From NCBI GenBank assembly GCA_944327465.1, contig CALVHH010000009.1, positions 1 through 62,869 on the forward strand: 62,869 bases of DNA, written 5' to 3'. Under the pieces are notes generated by a model, which did not search any database, was not told the DNA's origin, and saw only the letters and a program-made list of their open reading frames with translations. The stretch comes from an uncultured Clostridia bacterium (GTDB taxonomy: Bacteria; Bacillota; Clostridia; Christensenellales; Borkfalkiaceae). The position numbers and the translations under genes are program-made. Shown here piece after piece: positions 14,534-23,446 of the stretch (position 1 is the stretch's first letter; every line of letters begins with the position of its first letter).

Positions 14534-15616
14534 TCAGGTTCTTTCAAAGTAGCCCTTTGCAGCCAGCAGTTCGGCAAGCAGCACTGCGCCGCCCGCCGCG
14601 CCGCGCAGGGTGTTGTGCGAAAGTCCTATAAATTTATAGTCGAAGAGACTGTCCTCTCTCAGCCTGCCAGCGCATACCGCCATGCCGCGCTCGAACATTC
14701 TGTCGAGCTTTGCCTGCGGTCTGTCGTTTTCTTCAAAGTAGTGTATGAATTGTGCGGGGGCGGAGGGCAGCTCAAGCTCCTGCGGCTGACCTTTGAAGTT
14801 TTTCCACTCTTCAAGTATCTGTTCCGCGGTCGGCTTGTTTTCAAAGGATACAAAGCATGCCGCGGTATGCCCGTCCGAAACGGGCACGCGCAGGCACTGC
14901 GCCGTTATTACGGGCGCCTCCGCGGACACTATTTCGCCGTCCTTTACGCTGCCCCATATCTTCAGGGGCTCTCTTTCGCTCTTTTCCTCTTCGCCGCCTA
15001 TATAGGGTATAATGTTGTCGACTATCTCGGGCATGGTGTCAAACGTCTTGCCCGCGCCCGATATCGCCTGATAGGTGGTGACGGCGGCGCACTTTATGCC
15101 GAACTTTTTCAAAGGGTGCAAAAGCGGCACGTACGATTGCAGCGAGCAGTTGCTCTTAACGGCAATAAATCCTCGCTTGGTGCCCAGCCTTTTGCGCTGT
15201 GCGGCTATAACTTCAAGGTGGTCGGCGTTTATTTCGGGTATCACCATGGGCACGTCGGGCGTAAAGCGGTGCGCCGAATTGTTCGAAACTATGGGGCATT
15301 CGAGCTGTGCGTACGAGTATTCGAGCGCCTTTATGTTCTCCTTGGGCATATTGACCGCGCAGAAGCAGAAATCAACCGCGGCGGCTATCTTTTCCCTGTC
15401 TGCCGCGGCGTCTAAAACTATCATATCGGCAAACTTTTCGGGCATGGGCTCTTCAAGATGCCAGCGCCTTACGGCGTCGCGGTATTTTTTGCCCGCCGAA
15501 GAGGAGGAGGCGGCAAGCGCCTTCACCTCGAACATCGGGTGGTCTTTCAATAGCAGGGCAAAGCGCTGACCCACCATTCCCGTGGCGCCTATGATGCCTA
15601 CAGAGTACTTTTTCAT
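14534..15616 (-). CDS. asd: aspartate-semialdehyde dehydrogenase
   Basis: Asd makes aspartate semialdehyde from aspartyl phosphate. The 360-residue protein has the nucleotide-binding start GIIGATGMVGQRFALLL and the catalytic-cysteine motif VKSNCSLQSYVPLL. This motif and the length match the archaeal/fungal-type subfamily rather than the E. coli type. GGAGA lies before the ATG. It is the first gene of the operon and is directly behind the lysine riboswitch. Confidence 0.95.
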   Translation of the reverse strand: MKKYSVGIIGATGMVGQRFALLLKDHPMFEVKALAASSSSAGKKYRDAVRRWHLEEPMPEKFADMIVLDAAADREKIAAAVDFCFCAVNMPKENIKALEYSYAQLECPIVSNNSAHRFTPDVPMVIPEINADHLEVIAAQRKRLGTKRGFIAVKSNCSLQSYVPLLHPLKKFGIKCAAVTTYQAISGAGKTFDTMPEIVDNIIPYIGGEEEKSEREPLKIWGSVKDGEIVSAEAPVITAQCLRVPVSDGHTAACFVSFENKPTAEQILEEWKNFKGQPQELELPSAPAQFIHYFEENDRPQAKLDRMFERGMAVCAGRLREDSLFDYKFIGLSHNTLRGAAGGAVLLAELLAAKGYFERT

Positions 15617-15759
15617 AATAATCTATTCTCCGCAAAAAATTTTTGTGTCAAAGTGCGCCGCGCTGCGGCGCCTGCCTTAAATTTTAAATGAACGCGGCGC
15701 AGTTGCGCCGCGTTTTTAAACATCGTTTGCAATAAAAACAGGCAAATAGCGCAACACTG

Positions 15760-15910
15760 AACGTGACAGTCGCACGGATATTTTCGCGTGCGCCCAACGA
15801 AAAACAAGGCGGTTTTCCGTTTCGGCGGCGATGCCCTTTTGTCCGCAGGTGTGCGCCGCAGCCTTAAAACGGCAACCCTGCGGCTACTCATGCTCGCCGC
15901 TCCTCTATTC
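15760..15910 (-). promoter_or_regulatory. lysine riboswitch (L-box)
   Basis: On the minus strand the aptamer opens with AGAGGAGCGGCGAGCATGAG, continues with AAGGGCATCGCCGCCGAA and closes with CGTGCGACTGTCAC, all conserved L-box blocks in the right order. Downstream, two GC-rich hairpins (minus strand; window 15691-15714 and 15655-15671) share the same GCGGCGC/GCGCCGC arms and could pair alternatively, forming the expression platform before asd. Confidence 0.92.
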
Positions 15911-15919
15911 GACAACTGC

Positions 15920-15948
15920 ATGATACCATAAGATGCATAAAAAGTCAA
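15920..15948 (-). promoter_or_regulatory. promoter of the lysine operon
   Basis: On the minus strand TTGACT, 17 bp, TATCAT, just upstream of the lysine aptamer. Confidence 0.8.
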
Positions 15949-16042
15949 AGAAATTTAGCTCGCTGCGCCCATTAAATATAATTTGACCCGCCGCCTGACT
16001 TTGCCCGCCGTCAAAAAATTTTCGGCAATGTCGGCAAAATAA

Positions 16043-16071
16043 TTGAAATATTTGATTATATACTGTATAAT
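16043..16071 (+). promoter_or_regulatory. promoter of the gene at 16136
   Basis: TTGAAA, 17 bp, TATAAT, about 58 nt before the predicted transcript reaches the ATG. Confidence 0.75.
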
Positions 16072-16135
16072 ATAAAAAAGTCTGTGCGTGCGCCGTGCGC
16101 CGCCGGCTTCAATTTTCGATATTCAAGGAAAGTTT

Positions 16136-17395
16136 ATGGCAGAATCCAAATTGCAATCGCTTGTCGGCAACGAAAACGCCGAAGACTACGTCCGCACCTA
16201 TGCCCCCAAGGGCAGGTGGAGAGATGCGTGGCAGCTGTTCAAATCCAACTTCGTCAGGTTCATCATAATAAACGTGCTCACGCTGGTGTTCTTCATACCC
16301 GTCGTGGCGGTAATATACCTGCGCCTCGCCTATATAACCGGTCTCGCCACGGTATATCCCTTTTCGGCAAACACCGGCATATCCATATTCACGCCGTCCA
16401 CGGTCGGCTTGTCCGAACGGTTGGTGCTCTCGGCAGACCTTCTGTTCTATTCCGTAATGATAATCGCCGCGCTGATAGCGGCGGTGGGCTTTGCGGGCGG
16501 CGCATACTCCGTCAAAAAGATGATAAACTCCAACGGTCAGTTTACGCTCAAGGGCTATTTCCACGGCGTTAAGACGTGCTATTTCAACACCGCTCTGCCC
16601 GTGTTCGTGTTCATGGTATTCCTGTTCGGCTGCTTCATGATAAGCGACTGGGCAGACCTTGAAATAGTCAACGGCGCCGCCGCAGGCGGACCCATAACCG
16701 CAAAGGTATTCATAATAATCGCCACCGTCATCGTCGGGCTGTATGCGCTCTGGGTGTATGCCGTGGGCGTCAGCTACAAGGTAAAATTAAAGTATCTTTT
16801 AAAGAACTCCCTCGTGCTGCTCGTCGGCACCATATTGCAGACCATATTCATGGCGGGCTTCGCGCTCATACCCCTGTGGCTGCTGCTAATCGGCATGAGC
16901 AGTCAGTTCTTCCTGTGGGCGGGTCTGCTCTTTACCGTATTCATCGGCTTTTCCTTCTTTTTCCTCGTCTGGATGGCGTATACGCAGTGGGTGTTCGATT
17001 CGTTCATAACCCCCGCCATAGCCAGCGAAAAGGAGGCGGAGCGCGCCAGAATGACCCCCAAACAGCTTGAAGAAGCCAGGCTCGAAGAGGCGCGCAGCGA
17101 GGCGAGGGAAATACTTGCCGCGGGCAAGTCCGAACTCATCTCCAAGCCCATAATGCCCATAGGCGAAAACGTGGTGGCAGTCATTCCCGCACGCTTCACC
17201 CGTGCCGACGTCGCCGCCGCTTCGGGCGCCCGTGCCGACCTCGAAGGCGATATAGCCGCGTACTACGAACAGCACAAAAACGACGCAAAGTACGTCGAAT
17301 ACAACAAGCTCTTCGCCGAGCGCGAAAAGGCGCTCTCTTCCACCGATAAGAAGGGCAAAAAGAAAAAGATAAGCTCGGAAAACCTGCTGCACTGA
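16136..17395 (+). CDS. polytopic membrane protein with long soluble tail
   Basis: The 419-residue protein has six to seven membrane segments (about residues 40-295), with AGGAYSVKKMINSNGQFTLK between helices two and three, a feature that recalls DUF624/YesL-type proteins. The C-terminal 120 residues are soluble, Ala/Glu-rich and probably helical, ending in a lysine cluster (KKGKKKKIS). Function is not recognised. AAGGAA precedes the ATG at 16136. It has its own promoter, and the methyltransferase gene starts 56 bases downstream. Confidence 0.75.
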   Translation: MAESKLQSLVGNENAEDYVRTYAPKGRWRDAWQLFKSNFVRFIIINVLTLVFFIPVVAVIYLRLAYITGLATVYPFSANTGISIFTPSTVGLSERLVLSADLLFYSVMIIAALIAAVGFAGGAYSVKKMINSNGQFTLKGYFHGVKTCYFNTALPVFVFMVFLFGCFMISDWADLEIVNGAAAGGPITAKVFIIIATVIVGLYALWVYAVGVSYKVKLKYLLKNSLVLLVGTILQTIFMAGFALIPLWLLLIGMSSQFFLWAGLLFTVFIGFSFFFLVWMAYTQWVFDSFITPAIASEKEAERARMTPKQLEEARLEEARSEAREILAAGKSELISKPIMPIGENVVAVIPARFTRADVAAASGARADLEGDIAAYYEQHKNDAKYVEYNKLFAEREKALSSTDKKGKKKKISSENLLH

Positions 17396-17451
17396 TCGCG
17401 GCAGGCGCTCCCTTGAACAGACAATAATTTTTTCACGCCACATTATCCGCA

Positions 17452-18174
17452 ATGAATTCCTACACCGCACTCGGCAACTGGTTCGAATACTTAAACAAAG
17501 ACTGCGACTATCCCAAATGGTCGCAGTATTTAATTGAACGCCTTGCCGCTTTCGGCGCGGGCAACAGGGGCGTGGACATCGGCTGCGGCAACGGCTACTT
17601 CACCCGTGCGCTGTTAAAGGCGGGCTATTCCGTGACGGGCGTCGACATCTCGCCGCAGATGCTGTCCGTCGCCAAGCAGAAGGGCGGCGAAGAGGGGCTG
17701 CGCTGTGAATTTTTACTCGGCGATATAACCAAACTTAAACTGAACGGCGCCGTGGACTTTGCCGTCGCAATAAACGATTGTCTCAACTATGTTGCGCCTT
17801 CAAAGCTTAAAGCGGCTTTCGGTCACGTTGCAAACTGCCTGGTGCGCGGCGGCATATTTCACTTCGACATCTCGTCCGAACGCAAGCTGCGCAGCGACAT
17901 CGGCGAAAACATGTTCGGCGACGCGGGCGAAGATATCTCGTATATCTGGTTCAACACGCAGGAAGAGGATGGGGTGACGATGGAGCTGACGTTCTTCGTG
18001 CGCGGGCAGGACGGCAGATACACCCGCTTCGACGAAACTCACCGCCAGTACGCCCACTCCGAACAGTCGGTAGTCGGCGCCCTGCACGCCGCCGGCTTCG
18101 CCAAGGTGTTCGTTCAGGGTCACCTGGGCGGCGACGACAAATCACAGAGGATAAATTTTACTTGCATTAAATGA
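17452..18174 (+). CDS. class I SAM-dependent methyltransferase
   Basis: The 240-residue protein carries the AdoMet-binding motifs VDIGCGNGYFTRALL (motif I), GVDISPQML (motif II) and AINDCLNYV (motif IV region). The second half has the DENATURED-looking strand pattern typical of YcgJ/UbiE-like enzymes, but the substrate cannot be read. No clear ribosome binding site precedes the ATG. Its stop shares ATGA with the start of hslO, so the two are coupled. Confidence 0.85.
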   Translation: MNSYTALGNWFEYLNKDCDYPKWSQYLIERLAAFGAGNRGVDIGCGNGYFTRALLKAGYSVTGVDISPQMLSVAKQKGGEEGLRCEFLLGDITKLKLNGAVDFAVAINDCLNYVAPSKLKAAFGHVANCLVRGGIFHFDISSERKLRSDIGENMFGDAGEDISYIWFNTQEEDGVTMELTFFVRGQDGRYTRFDETHRQYAHSEQSVVGALHAAGFAKVFVQGHLGGDDKSQRINFTCIK

Positions 18175-19013
18175 CCATGAACAAACTATTCAAAGCGCTC
18201 GTATATGACAAGCAGGTGTCGCTTTCGGTGCTCGATACCACCCAACTCGTAAACAAGGCAATAAAAATCCACTCGCTCTCGGGCAGATCCGCGCAGCTTC
18301 TCGGCGAACTTTTAACGGTGTGCGCCTACATGTCGGGCTGTTTAAAGAGTCCTAAGGGCGCCGTGTCCATAACCGTAAAGAGCGGCGAAGGCAGCGGCAG
18401 CGCTTCCGTTTCGGGCGATATCGACCTGCACATCCGCGGCTATGTCGACGGCTCCTGCCGCAGTTCTTTAAAGGGAGGCACGCTCACCGTCATCAAGGAC
18501 GACGGCTTTTCCCGTCCCTTCGTCGGCGCCTGCGAAATAGGCGGCGACAGCGTCTCGCGCATAATGACCGACTACTTTCATATGAGCGAACAGATACCCA
18601 CCGCCGTATCCGTGGGCGTAAAGCTTTCGGACGACGGCAGCTGCGCCGCCGCTGGCGGCGTAATAATGCAGCTGCTGCCCGGCACCTCGCAGGAGAATAT
18701 GGACAGGGCGGAAGAGCGCATGCAGGCGTTTGCCGATCCCGCCGAAGTGATCGCCCGCTGCGGCGCCGAAGGCGTCATAAGGCAGTACTTCGACGGCGAG
18801 ATCGAGCAAAAAGGGCTGTATCTTCTGCACCCCGACTATGTGTGCAACTGTTCGCGCAAAAAGATCGAAAGCGTCATTCTCCCCCTGGGCAGGGACGAAC
18901 TTTTAGCCATCTGCGTCGAGCAGGGCGCCGTAAAGGTGCATTGCCACTACTGCAATACCGATTATACTTTCGACAGAGAGGACGTACTTAAGTTATTTGA
19001 AGAGAATGAGTAA
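18171..19013 (+). CDS. hslO: redox-regulated chaperone Hsp33
   Basis: Hsp33 is a holdase chaperone switched on by oxidation of a zinc-bound cysteine cluster. The 280-residue protein has the family N-terminal domain (ITVKSGEGSGSASVSGDIDL, GYVDGS) and the C-terminal redox switch CNC (225/227) and CHYC (258/261), spacing as in active Hsp33. ATG at 18171 overlaps the methyltransferase stop; a second ATG at 18177 is possible. The gene overlaps the TPR gene by eight bases. Confidence 0.95.
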   Translation: MTMNKLFKALVYDKQVSLSVLDTTQLVNKAIKIHSLSGRSAQLLGELLTVCAYMSGCLKSPKGAVSITVKSGEGSGSASVSGDIDLHIRGYVDGSCRSSLKGGTLTVIKDDGFSRPFVGACEIGGDSVSRIMTDYFHMSEQIPTAVSVGVKLSDDGSCAAAGGVIMQLLPGTSQENMDRAEERMQAFADPAEVIARCGAEGVIRQYFDGEIEQKGLYLLHPDYVCNCSRKKIESVILPLGRDELLAICVEQGAVKVHCHYCNTDYTFDREDVLKLFEENE

Positions 19014-20685
19014 AACTTTTTCGATAGACCTCAGCGAGGACAGGCTGCTCGCCATAGCCGCCGACTGCGTCGAGGAGCACAACTACATGGGCGCTCTGCG
19101 CATGCTCAACAAAAACGCCGAACTCAACGGCAATGCCGAAGATTCGTACATGCTCTATGCCGAGACCTTCGACGATATGGGTCTGTACGAAAAATCAATA
19201 AACGGCTGGTTCAAGTATATCGACTACTGCAACGGCTATTCGGATATCGACTATTCCGACGCCTACGAAGGTCTCGCCGTCAACTATCTCAACATCGGCG
19301 AAGAGGAAGTCGCCGCATTCTACTACAACAAACTGCTCGTTGAGACGGCTTCCGAACTGTCCGCCGAAAACAGGCGCGAGATAATAAACAACTTTATCGT
19401 CACGCACAAGACTCCGCTCAAGATAGCCTATCCGCCCCGCCTTGCCGATTTTTCGGGCGAGATGGAAAAGGGTGTGTCGTACATGCGTTCGGGCGACTAC
19501 GAAAACGCCGTGGCTGAATTTTCAAAGGTGGGCGAAGGCAACAAGAGCTATATAACCGCCCGCAACTATATAGCAATGTGCGATCTGATAAACGATAAGT
19601 GCGGCGAAGCCGAGCGCGAATGCCTTGCGCTGCTCGAAAAATACCCCGATAATATCCAGGCGCTCACCACGCTTGCCGCCGTAAAGAACCAGCAGAACGA
19701 GCGCGGCGAGAGCATAGCCATAGCCGAACGCCTGCTGGCGCTCAATGTATCTTCTTCGGAGGATTTGTACAAAATAGCCACGGTCTGCTGCGAAAACGGC
19801 ATGCACGGCGAGGCATACAAGCTGTTCACGCGAATTTCCGAAGAGCTCTGCTACGACAACGCCGTGCTGTATTTTTTGGCAGTATCCGCCTACAACAGCG
19901 GGCACAAACGGCAGAGCCTGGACGCCTTCGATAAGCTCCAGACCATATATTCCGACGCGGTCACGGCGCAGTACTACGCCGAGCACGTCCGCGCCCACCT
20001 TGCCGAAGATGACGACGACTACGTCAAAAACCCGCTCACCTACTTCTACCGCCTGCCGCAGGAGGAGAGGGAGAACAACATAGAACTGCTTTCGGCGTTT
20101 GCAAAGCTCAGCAACCGCAGCGCCGCCATTCTTGCGGAAAATCTCGACATAACCGACTGTATCCGCTGGTGCTTCGACGAGGGCGGCGAGCACGGCTCGC
20201 CCGAACTCAAACTGCTCGGCGCGGCGTGCGCCGTCAAGTCGGGCTGCGACGACGACCTGCTTCGCGACATATTGCTCGATGCCTTTCAGCCCGATTCGCT
20301 CAAAATGCAGCTCATCGCGCTCATAGCCGAGCGCAACAAGGACTGCTCGTACGGCGTTGTGGTCTGCCACGTCTACCGCAATATCGAGCTGCCCGCCCTA
20401 AAGATAGGCAGGACAAAGCGCAAGCCATTCATCAGGGCATATTCCATGGCTGCGGCGCGGTTTGCGCTCATCGAGCCCGACTACGTCTACGCGCTCAACG
20501 CCTCGGCGCAGTCGCTCTACAACAGGCTCTCCGAAGAAAAGCGCCTTGCCGCCGCTGCCGACATGCCTGCGCTGATGGCGGCAATATATGCGGGCAGCGG
20601 ACTTGCCGACGGCGGCGACGACGCCGACGCGATATGCGGTTACTTCAACGCCGAGCGCAAAAAATATGATAAAATAATGGGGTGA
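19006..20685 (+). CDS. tetratricopeptide-repeat protein of unknown function
   Basis: The 559-residue soluble protein is all helical with TPR-like units in its first half: LYAETFDDMGLYEKSINGWF, YMRSGDYENAVAEFSKVG and LYFLAVSAYNSGHKRQSLDA. The second half has fewer clear repeats and is rich in Asp/Ala. No catalytic motif is seen, so it is likely a protein-binding scaffold. It is embedded between hslO and a HEAT-like gene, with overlaps on both sides, which suggests a shared proteostasis or stress role. An in-frame TTG at 18997 is an alternative start. Confidence 0.8.
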   Translation: MSKTFSIDLSEDRLLAIAADCVEEHNYMGALRMLNKNAELNGNAEDSYMLYAETFDDMGLYEKSINGWFKYIDYCNGYSDIDYSDAYEGLAVNYLNIGEEEVAAFYYNKLLVETASELSAENRREIINNFIVTHKTPLKIAYPPRLADFSGEMEKGVSYMRSGDYENAVAEFSKVGEGNKSYITARNYIAMCDLINDKCGEAERECLALLEKYPDNIQALTTLAAVKNQQNERGESIAIAERLLALNVSSSEDLYKIATVCCENGMHGEAYKLFTRISEELCYDNAVLYFLAVSAYNSGHKRQSLDAFDKLQTIYSDAVTAQYYAEHVRAHLAEDDDDYVKNPLTYFYRLPQEERENNIELLSAFAKLSNRSAAILAENLDITDCIRWCFDEGGEHGSPELKLLGAACAVKSGCDDDLLRDILLDAFQPDSLKMQLIALIAERNKDCSYGVVVCHVYRNIELPALKIGRTKRKPFIRAYSMAAARFALIEPDYVYALNASAQSLYNRLSEEKRLAAAADMPALMAAIYAGSGLADGGDDADAICGYFNAERKKYDKIMG

Positions 20686-20690
20686 ACAGC

Positions 20691-21518
20691 ATGAAACTTT
20701 ACGATTTTGACGGAATGTTCGAAGAAAAACTTGCCGACTACATTAAGCGCAATCCCCGCGGCTATACCGAAAAGCAGTGGGAGGACGTCATCCCCGCCAT
20801 GTATGCCAAGTTCGGCGATACCGTGGTCAGGTCAATAGGCAAGACGCCCAACCAATTCTACGCCGAACAGAGCGATGAAGAGCTCGTCGCCTCGCTCAGG
20901 GCGCACCTCAAAAAGGGCGTGCCCGTCAGCGAATATCTGTGCAGCGCCATCGAAGGCAGGGATATGGAACATCTGCTCATCCCGCTGCTTTCGGGCAGCG
21001 AGGACGAAATTGCCTACGCCCTCAACCTTATAGGCGCTTCAAAATCCGCCCTGCCGGAATACATGCGCCTTCTCATTTCCTCCGAAAGCGAGGACGTGCG
21101 CAATACCTGCGTCGACTACGTAAAGGAGTTTGCCGACGACGTCAAGGAAGAGGCGTTAAAATATTACAAAAGCGGAGTAAGGAGCGAATATATGCTCGAA
21201 ATACTCTCCCGCTGCAAGGAGAGGGACGAAGATATATTCGAAATGCTCCTTGCCGCTTTCCGCACCGCCGATGACGGCGTGCTCGCGCTCAGGGCAAGCT
21301 ACCTCGCCGCCTACGGCGACGAGCGCGCCCTGCCCTATCTTACGGATAGGATAGAAGACGAAGCCATCTCCTATGCCGATTTCCAGGATCTGAAGTTCGC
21401 CATCGAGGCGCTCGGCGGTACATACGAAAAAGAGCGCGACTTCTCTTCCGACCCATACTATGATTTGATCAAATCCCACGGCGCTATAGATATCGACATT
21501 TTCAAGGACATAAAATAG
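20691..21518 (+). CDS. HEAT-repeat-like helical protein of unknown function
   Basis: A 275-residue acidic protein. From about residue 70 it shows repeated helix pairs of HEAT character (EHLLIPLLSGSEDEIAYALN, YMRLLISSESEDVRNTCVDY, SYLAAYGDERALPYL). The N-terminus (LYDFDGMFEEKLADYIKRNP) looks like a separate small domain. GGGGTG precedes the ATG at 20691, six bases after the stop of the TPR gene. It is the last gene of the methyltransferase-hslO-TPR unit and ends before a dispersed repeat. Confidence 0.78.
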   Translation: MKLYDFDGMFEEKLADYIKRNPRGYTEKQWEDVIPAMYAKFGDTVVRSIGKTPNQFYAEQSDEELVASLRAHLKKGVPVSEYLCSAIEGRDMEHLLIPLLSGSEDEIAYALNLIGASKSALPEYMRLLISSESEDVRNTCVDYVKEFADDVKEEALKYYKSGVRSEYMLEILSRCKERDEDIFEMLLAAFRTADDGVLALRASYLAAYGDERALPYLTDRIEDEAISYADFQDLKFAIEALGGTYEKERDFSSDPYYDLIKSHGAIDIDIFKDIK

Positions 21519-21544
21519 CAGCTTCGGCTGTACGCTAAAATTCA

Positions 21545-21666
21545 TGCGGCAATTACTATTGCCGCAATTCATGAAAACATTGCAAATGTTTTCAATTTAT
21601 CGCGCTTCACGCACCGTCGACCAAGCTTTACAGTTAGATTTCTCGATTGCGCTCGAAATGACAGGG
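21545..21666. repeat. dispersed intergenic repeat, copy A
   Basis: The block holds TGCGGCAAT/ATTGCCGCA hairpin (21545-21566), GAAAACATT-GCA-AATGTTTTC hairpin (21573-21593), and a GTTAGATTTCTCG...CGAAATGACAGGG unit (21633-21666). A 39-base stretch at 21567-21605 recurs at 40306-40344 with one difference; the last unit recurs at 55197-55230 with one difference. Confidence 0.85.
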
Positions 21667-21792
21667 CGAGGGGGCGACCGAGCTGGACAGTTGTCGTTTT
21701 CTCCGCTCTGCGGCTATTTAAGTATTTTTAAACATGTGCGAATAAACCTCGCCGCGGCGGGCAATAACTGCTGCGGGGAGGTTTATCTTTTT

Positions 21793-21984
21793 ATGACCGA
21801 AATTACGCAAAAGGAACTTGGTATGATATCCGACGCGCTTGCCGCGGAGGCGCTCAACTGCAAAAAGGCGCGCATGTACTCCAAAACGCTCATCGATTGC
21901 GACCTCGCAGCGTGCATGGCGCAGATTGCCGAAGGTCACGAACAGCGCTACCTTTACCTTTTAAAACTTTTGGGAGGCAACTGA
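21793..21984 (+). CDS. small protein paired with CotF-like gene
   Basis: A 63-residue soluble helical protein (MTEITQKELGMISDALAAEA...) with HEQRYLYLLKLLGG at its end. It resembles the short companion or N-terminal half of CotF-type spore coat proteins, though this is inferred mainly from the neighbour. GGGGAGG lies about 13 bases before the ATG. Its stop is one base before the TTG start of the next gene, whose ribosome binding site lies within its final codons. Confidence 0.7.
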   Translation: MTEITQKELGMISDALAAEALNCKKARMYSKTLIDCDLAACMAQIAEGHEQRYLYLLKLLGGN

Positions 21985-21985
21985 A

Positions 21986-22279
21986 TTGAACGGGGAAAAG
22001 GGCTTTACAAAACTCAACGAGACCGACAGCCTTTGCGACATGCTTGCGGCGGAAAAACAGCTCATGTCGCTGTATGCCGCTGCGCTGTATGAAGGCAGCT
22101 CCAAAAGCGTGCGCAGGCAGTTTTTATCCAATCTCGAAGGCGTGGCTTCGTCGCAGTACGACTTGTTCACGCAGATGTCGGCGCGTGGCTATTATACGCC
22201 GGCTCCCGCCGAAAAGTGCATGATAGAAGGCGCTAACGACAAGTTCAAAAAGCAGGCAAAGAGCTTAAAGGCACAGTGA
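21986..22279 (+). CDS. CotF-like spore coat protein
   Basis: The 97-residue protein fits the Coat F family: a helical core with LYAAALYEGSSKSVRRQFLS and the typical QMSARGYYTPAPAEK tail. Coat F proteins are part of the spore coat in Bacillus and are widespread in Clostridia. I chose the TTG at 21986 because GGGAGG ends eight bases before it. It forms a two-gene unit with the preceding 63-residue protein. Confidence 0.78.
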   Translation: MNGEKGFTKLNETDSLCDMLAAEKQLMSLYAAALYEGSSKSVRRQFLSNLEGVASSQYDLFTQMSARGYYTPAPAEKCMIEGANDKFKKQAKSLKAQ

Positions 22280-22299
22280 TATGTGCCGTCAAATGCAAA

Positions 22300-22338
22300 G
22301 GTGCGGCGCGGAAAAACATAGTTTTTCCGCGCCGCACC
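22300..22338. terminator. 18-bp hairpin between convergent units
   Basis: GGTGCGGCGCGGAAAAAC and its exact complement flank ATA, between the CotF-like gene and the convergent ung. On the plus strand no U tract follows. Confidence 0.7.
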
Positions 22339-22352
22339 GCGCTGTATTTCAA

Positions 22353-23021
22353 TCATAATTGCCAGTCTATCGGCTGCTTGCCGTGCGCGGCGAGGTATTC
22401 GTTCGTCCGCGAAAACGGCTTGCTGCCAAAGAACCCGTTGTGCGCCGAAAGGGGAGAGGGGTGGGCGCTCTCTATTATCAGATGCCTTTTTCCGTCTATC
22501 AGCCCCGCCTTGCTCCGCGCATTGCGTCCCCACAGTATGAATACGGCGTTTTGGCACTCCTTCGAAACTATTTTTATTACCTCGTCGGTAAACCACTGCC
22601 AGCCGCAGCCCGAATGGCTGTTTGCGGCGTGCTCGCGCACCGTGAGCGTGGTGTTCAAAAGCAGTACGCCCTCCTTAGCCCACTTTGTCAAATCGCCGCA
22701 GTCGGTCGGCTCGTCTATGCCTATATCGCTCTTTATCTCTTTAAAGATGTTTTTAAGCGACGGCGGCAGCTCCACGCCCGCCTTTACCGAAAAGCACAGT
22801 CCGTGCGCCTGACCGGGCTCGTGATAGGGGTCCTGCCCCAATATCACCGCCTTGACTTGCGCGATCGGGGTGTACCTGAAGCAGTTGTAAAGGTCGTACA
22901 TATCGGGGTACACTATGTGCGTCAAATATTCCCTTTTAAGGAACTCGCGTATTTTAAGGTATCTTTCGTCGGCAAACAGCGGCGCAAGCGCCTCGTCCCA
23001 GCCTCCGCCCAAAGCAATCAT
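22353..23021 (-). CDS. ung: uracil-DNA glycosylase
   Basis: Ung removes uracil from DNA to start base-excision repair. The 222-residue protein shows the catalytic water-activating motif LGQDPYHEPGQAHGLCFSV, the LLNTTLTV segment and the leucine-loop motif ESAHPSPLSAHNGF. All family-1 key residues are present. Its ATG overlaps the luxS stop (ATGA). It is the last gene of the mtnN-luxS-ung block. Confidence 0.97.
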   Translation of the reverse strand: MIALGGGWDEALAPLFADERYLKIREFLKREYLTHIVYPDMYDLYNCFRYTPIAQVKAVILGQDPYHEPGQAHGLCFSVKAGVELPPSLKNIFKEIKSDIGIDEPTDCGDLTKWAKEGVLLLNTTLTVREHAANSHSGCGWQWFTDEVIKIVSKECQNAVFILWGRNARSKAGLIDGKRHLIIESAHPSPLSAHNGFFGSKPFSRTNEYLAAHGKQPIDWQL

Positions 23022-23446
23022 ATGCGCTCCAAAAGTTCAATGTATGCGGCTATCTCGCGCTTTGCACCCTCGAGGTCGTGCTCTGAATAGTTGCCGCACT
23101 CCTCGCGGCGGCTGCCGGGCACCTCGTCAAGTTCAAGCGCCCTCTTTCCGCACTCGATTATAAGCTCCTTTACCTGTCCGCCGTCAAGATTTGTCGTAAG
23201 CAGGTAAAACCCCGTCCTGCAGCCCATGGGTCCGAAGTATATCACGTCATCGGCGCACTCCGAATTCCTCAGCGTGGTAGCCAAAAGGTGCTCTACGGTG
23301 TGCAGCGCGGCGGGGGTGATGTAGTCGCCGGCGTTGGGCTTTTTAAAGCGCAGATCCCACGTGGTTACGCCGTGCATTTGGGTGCACCTGTACAGACCGC
23401 GTTTAAGCAGGTCGTGGTTCTTTTCAAACGAAGGTATCTTACGCAT
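23018..23446 (-). CDS. luxS: S-ribosylhomocysteine lyase
   Basis: LuxS cleaves S-ribosylhomocysteine to homocysteine and DPD, the precursor of autoinducer-2. The 142-residue protein has the metal motif HTVEHLLAT, the catalytic-Cys region YFGPMGCRTGFYLL, and the third ligand in ECGNYSEHDL. The start MRKIPSFEKN overlaps the end of mtnN by eight bases. Order mtnN-luxS reconstitutes the two-step detoxification of S-adenosylhomocysteine. Confidence 0.97.
   Translation of the reverse strand: MRKIPSFEKNHDLLKRGLYRCTQMHGVTTWDLRFKKPNAGDYITPAALHTVEHLLATTLRNSECADDVIYFGPMGCRTGFYLLTTNLDGGQVKELIIECGKRALELDEVPGSRREECGNYSEHDLEGAKREIAAYIELLERI

Noticed and set aside
15613-15948. Open frame of about 110 codons upstream of asd
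   Set aside because: It coincides with the lysine riboswitch and its platform, which explain the sequence better; no ribosome binding site.
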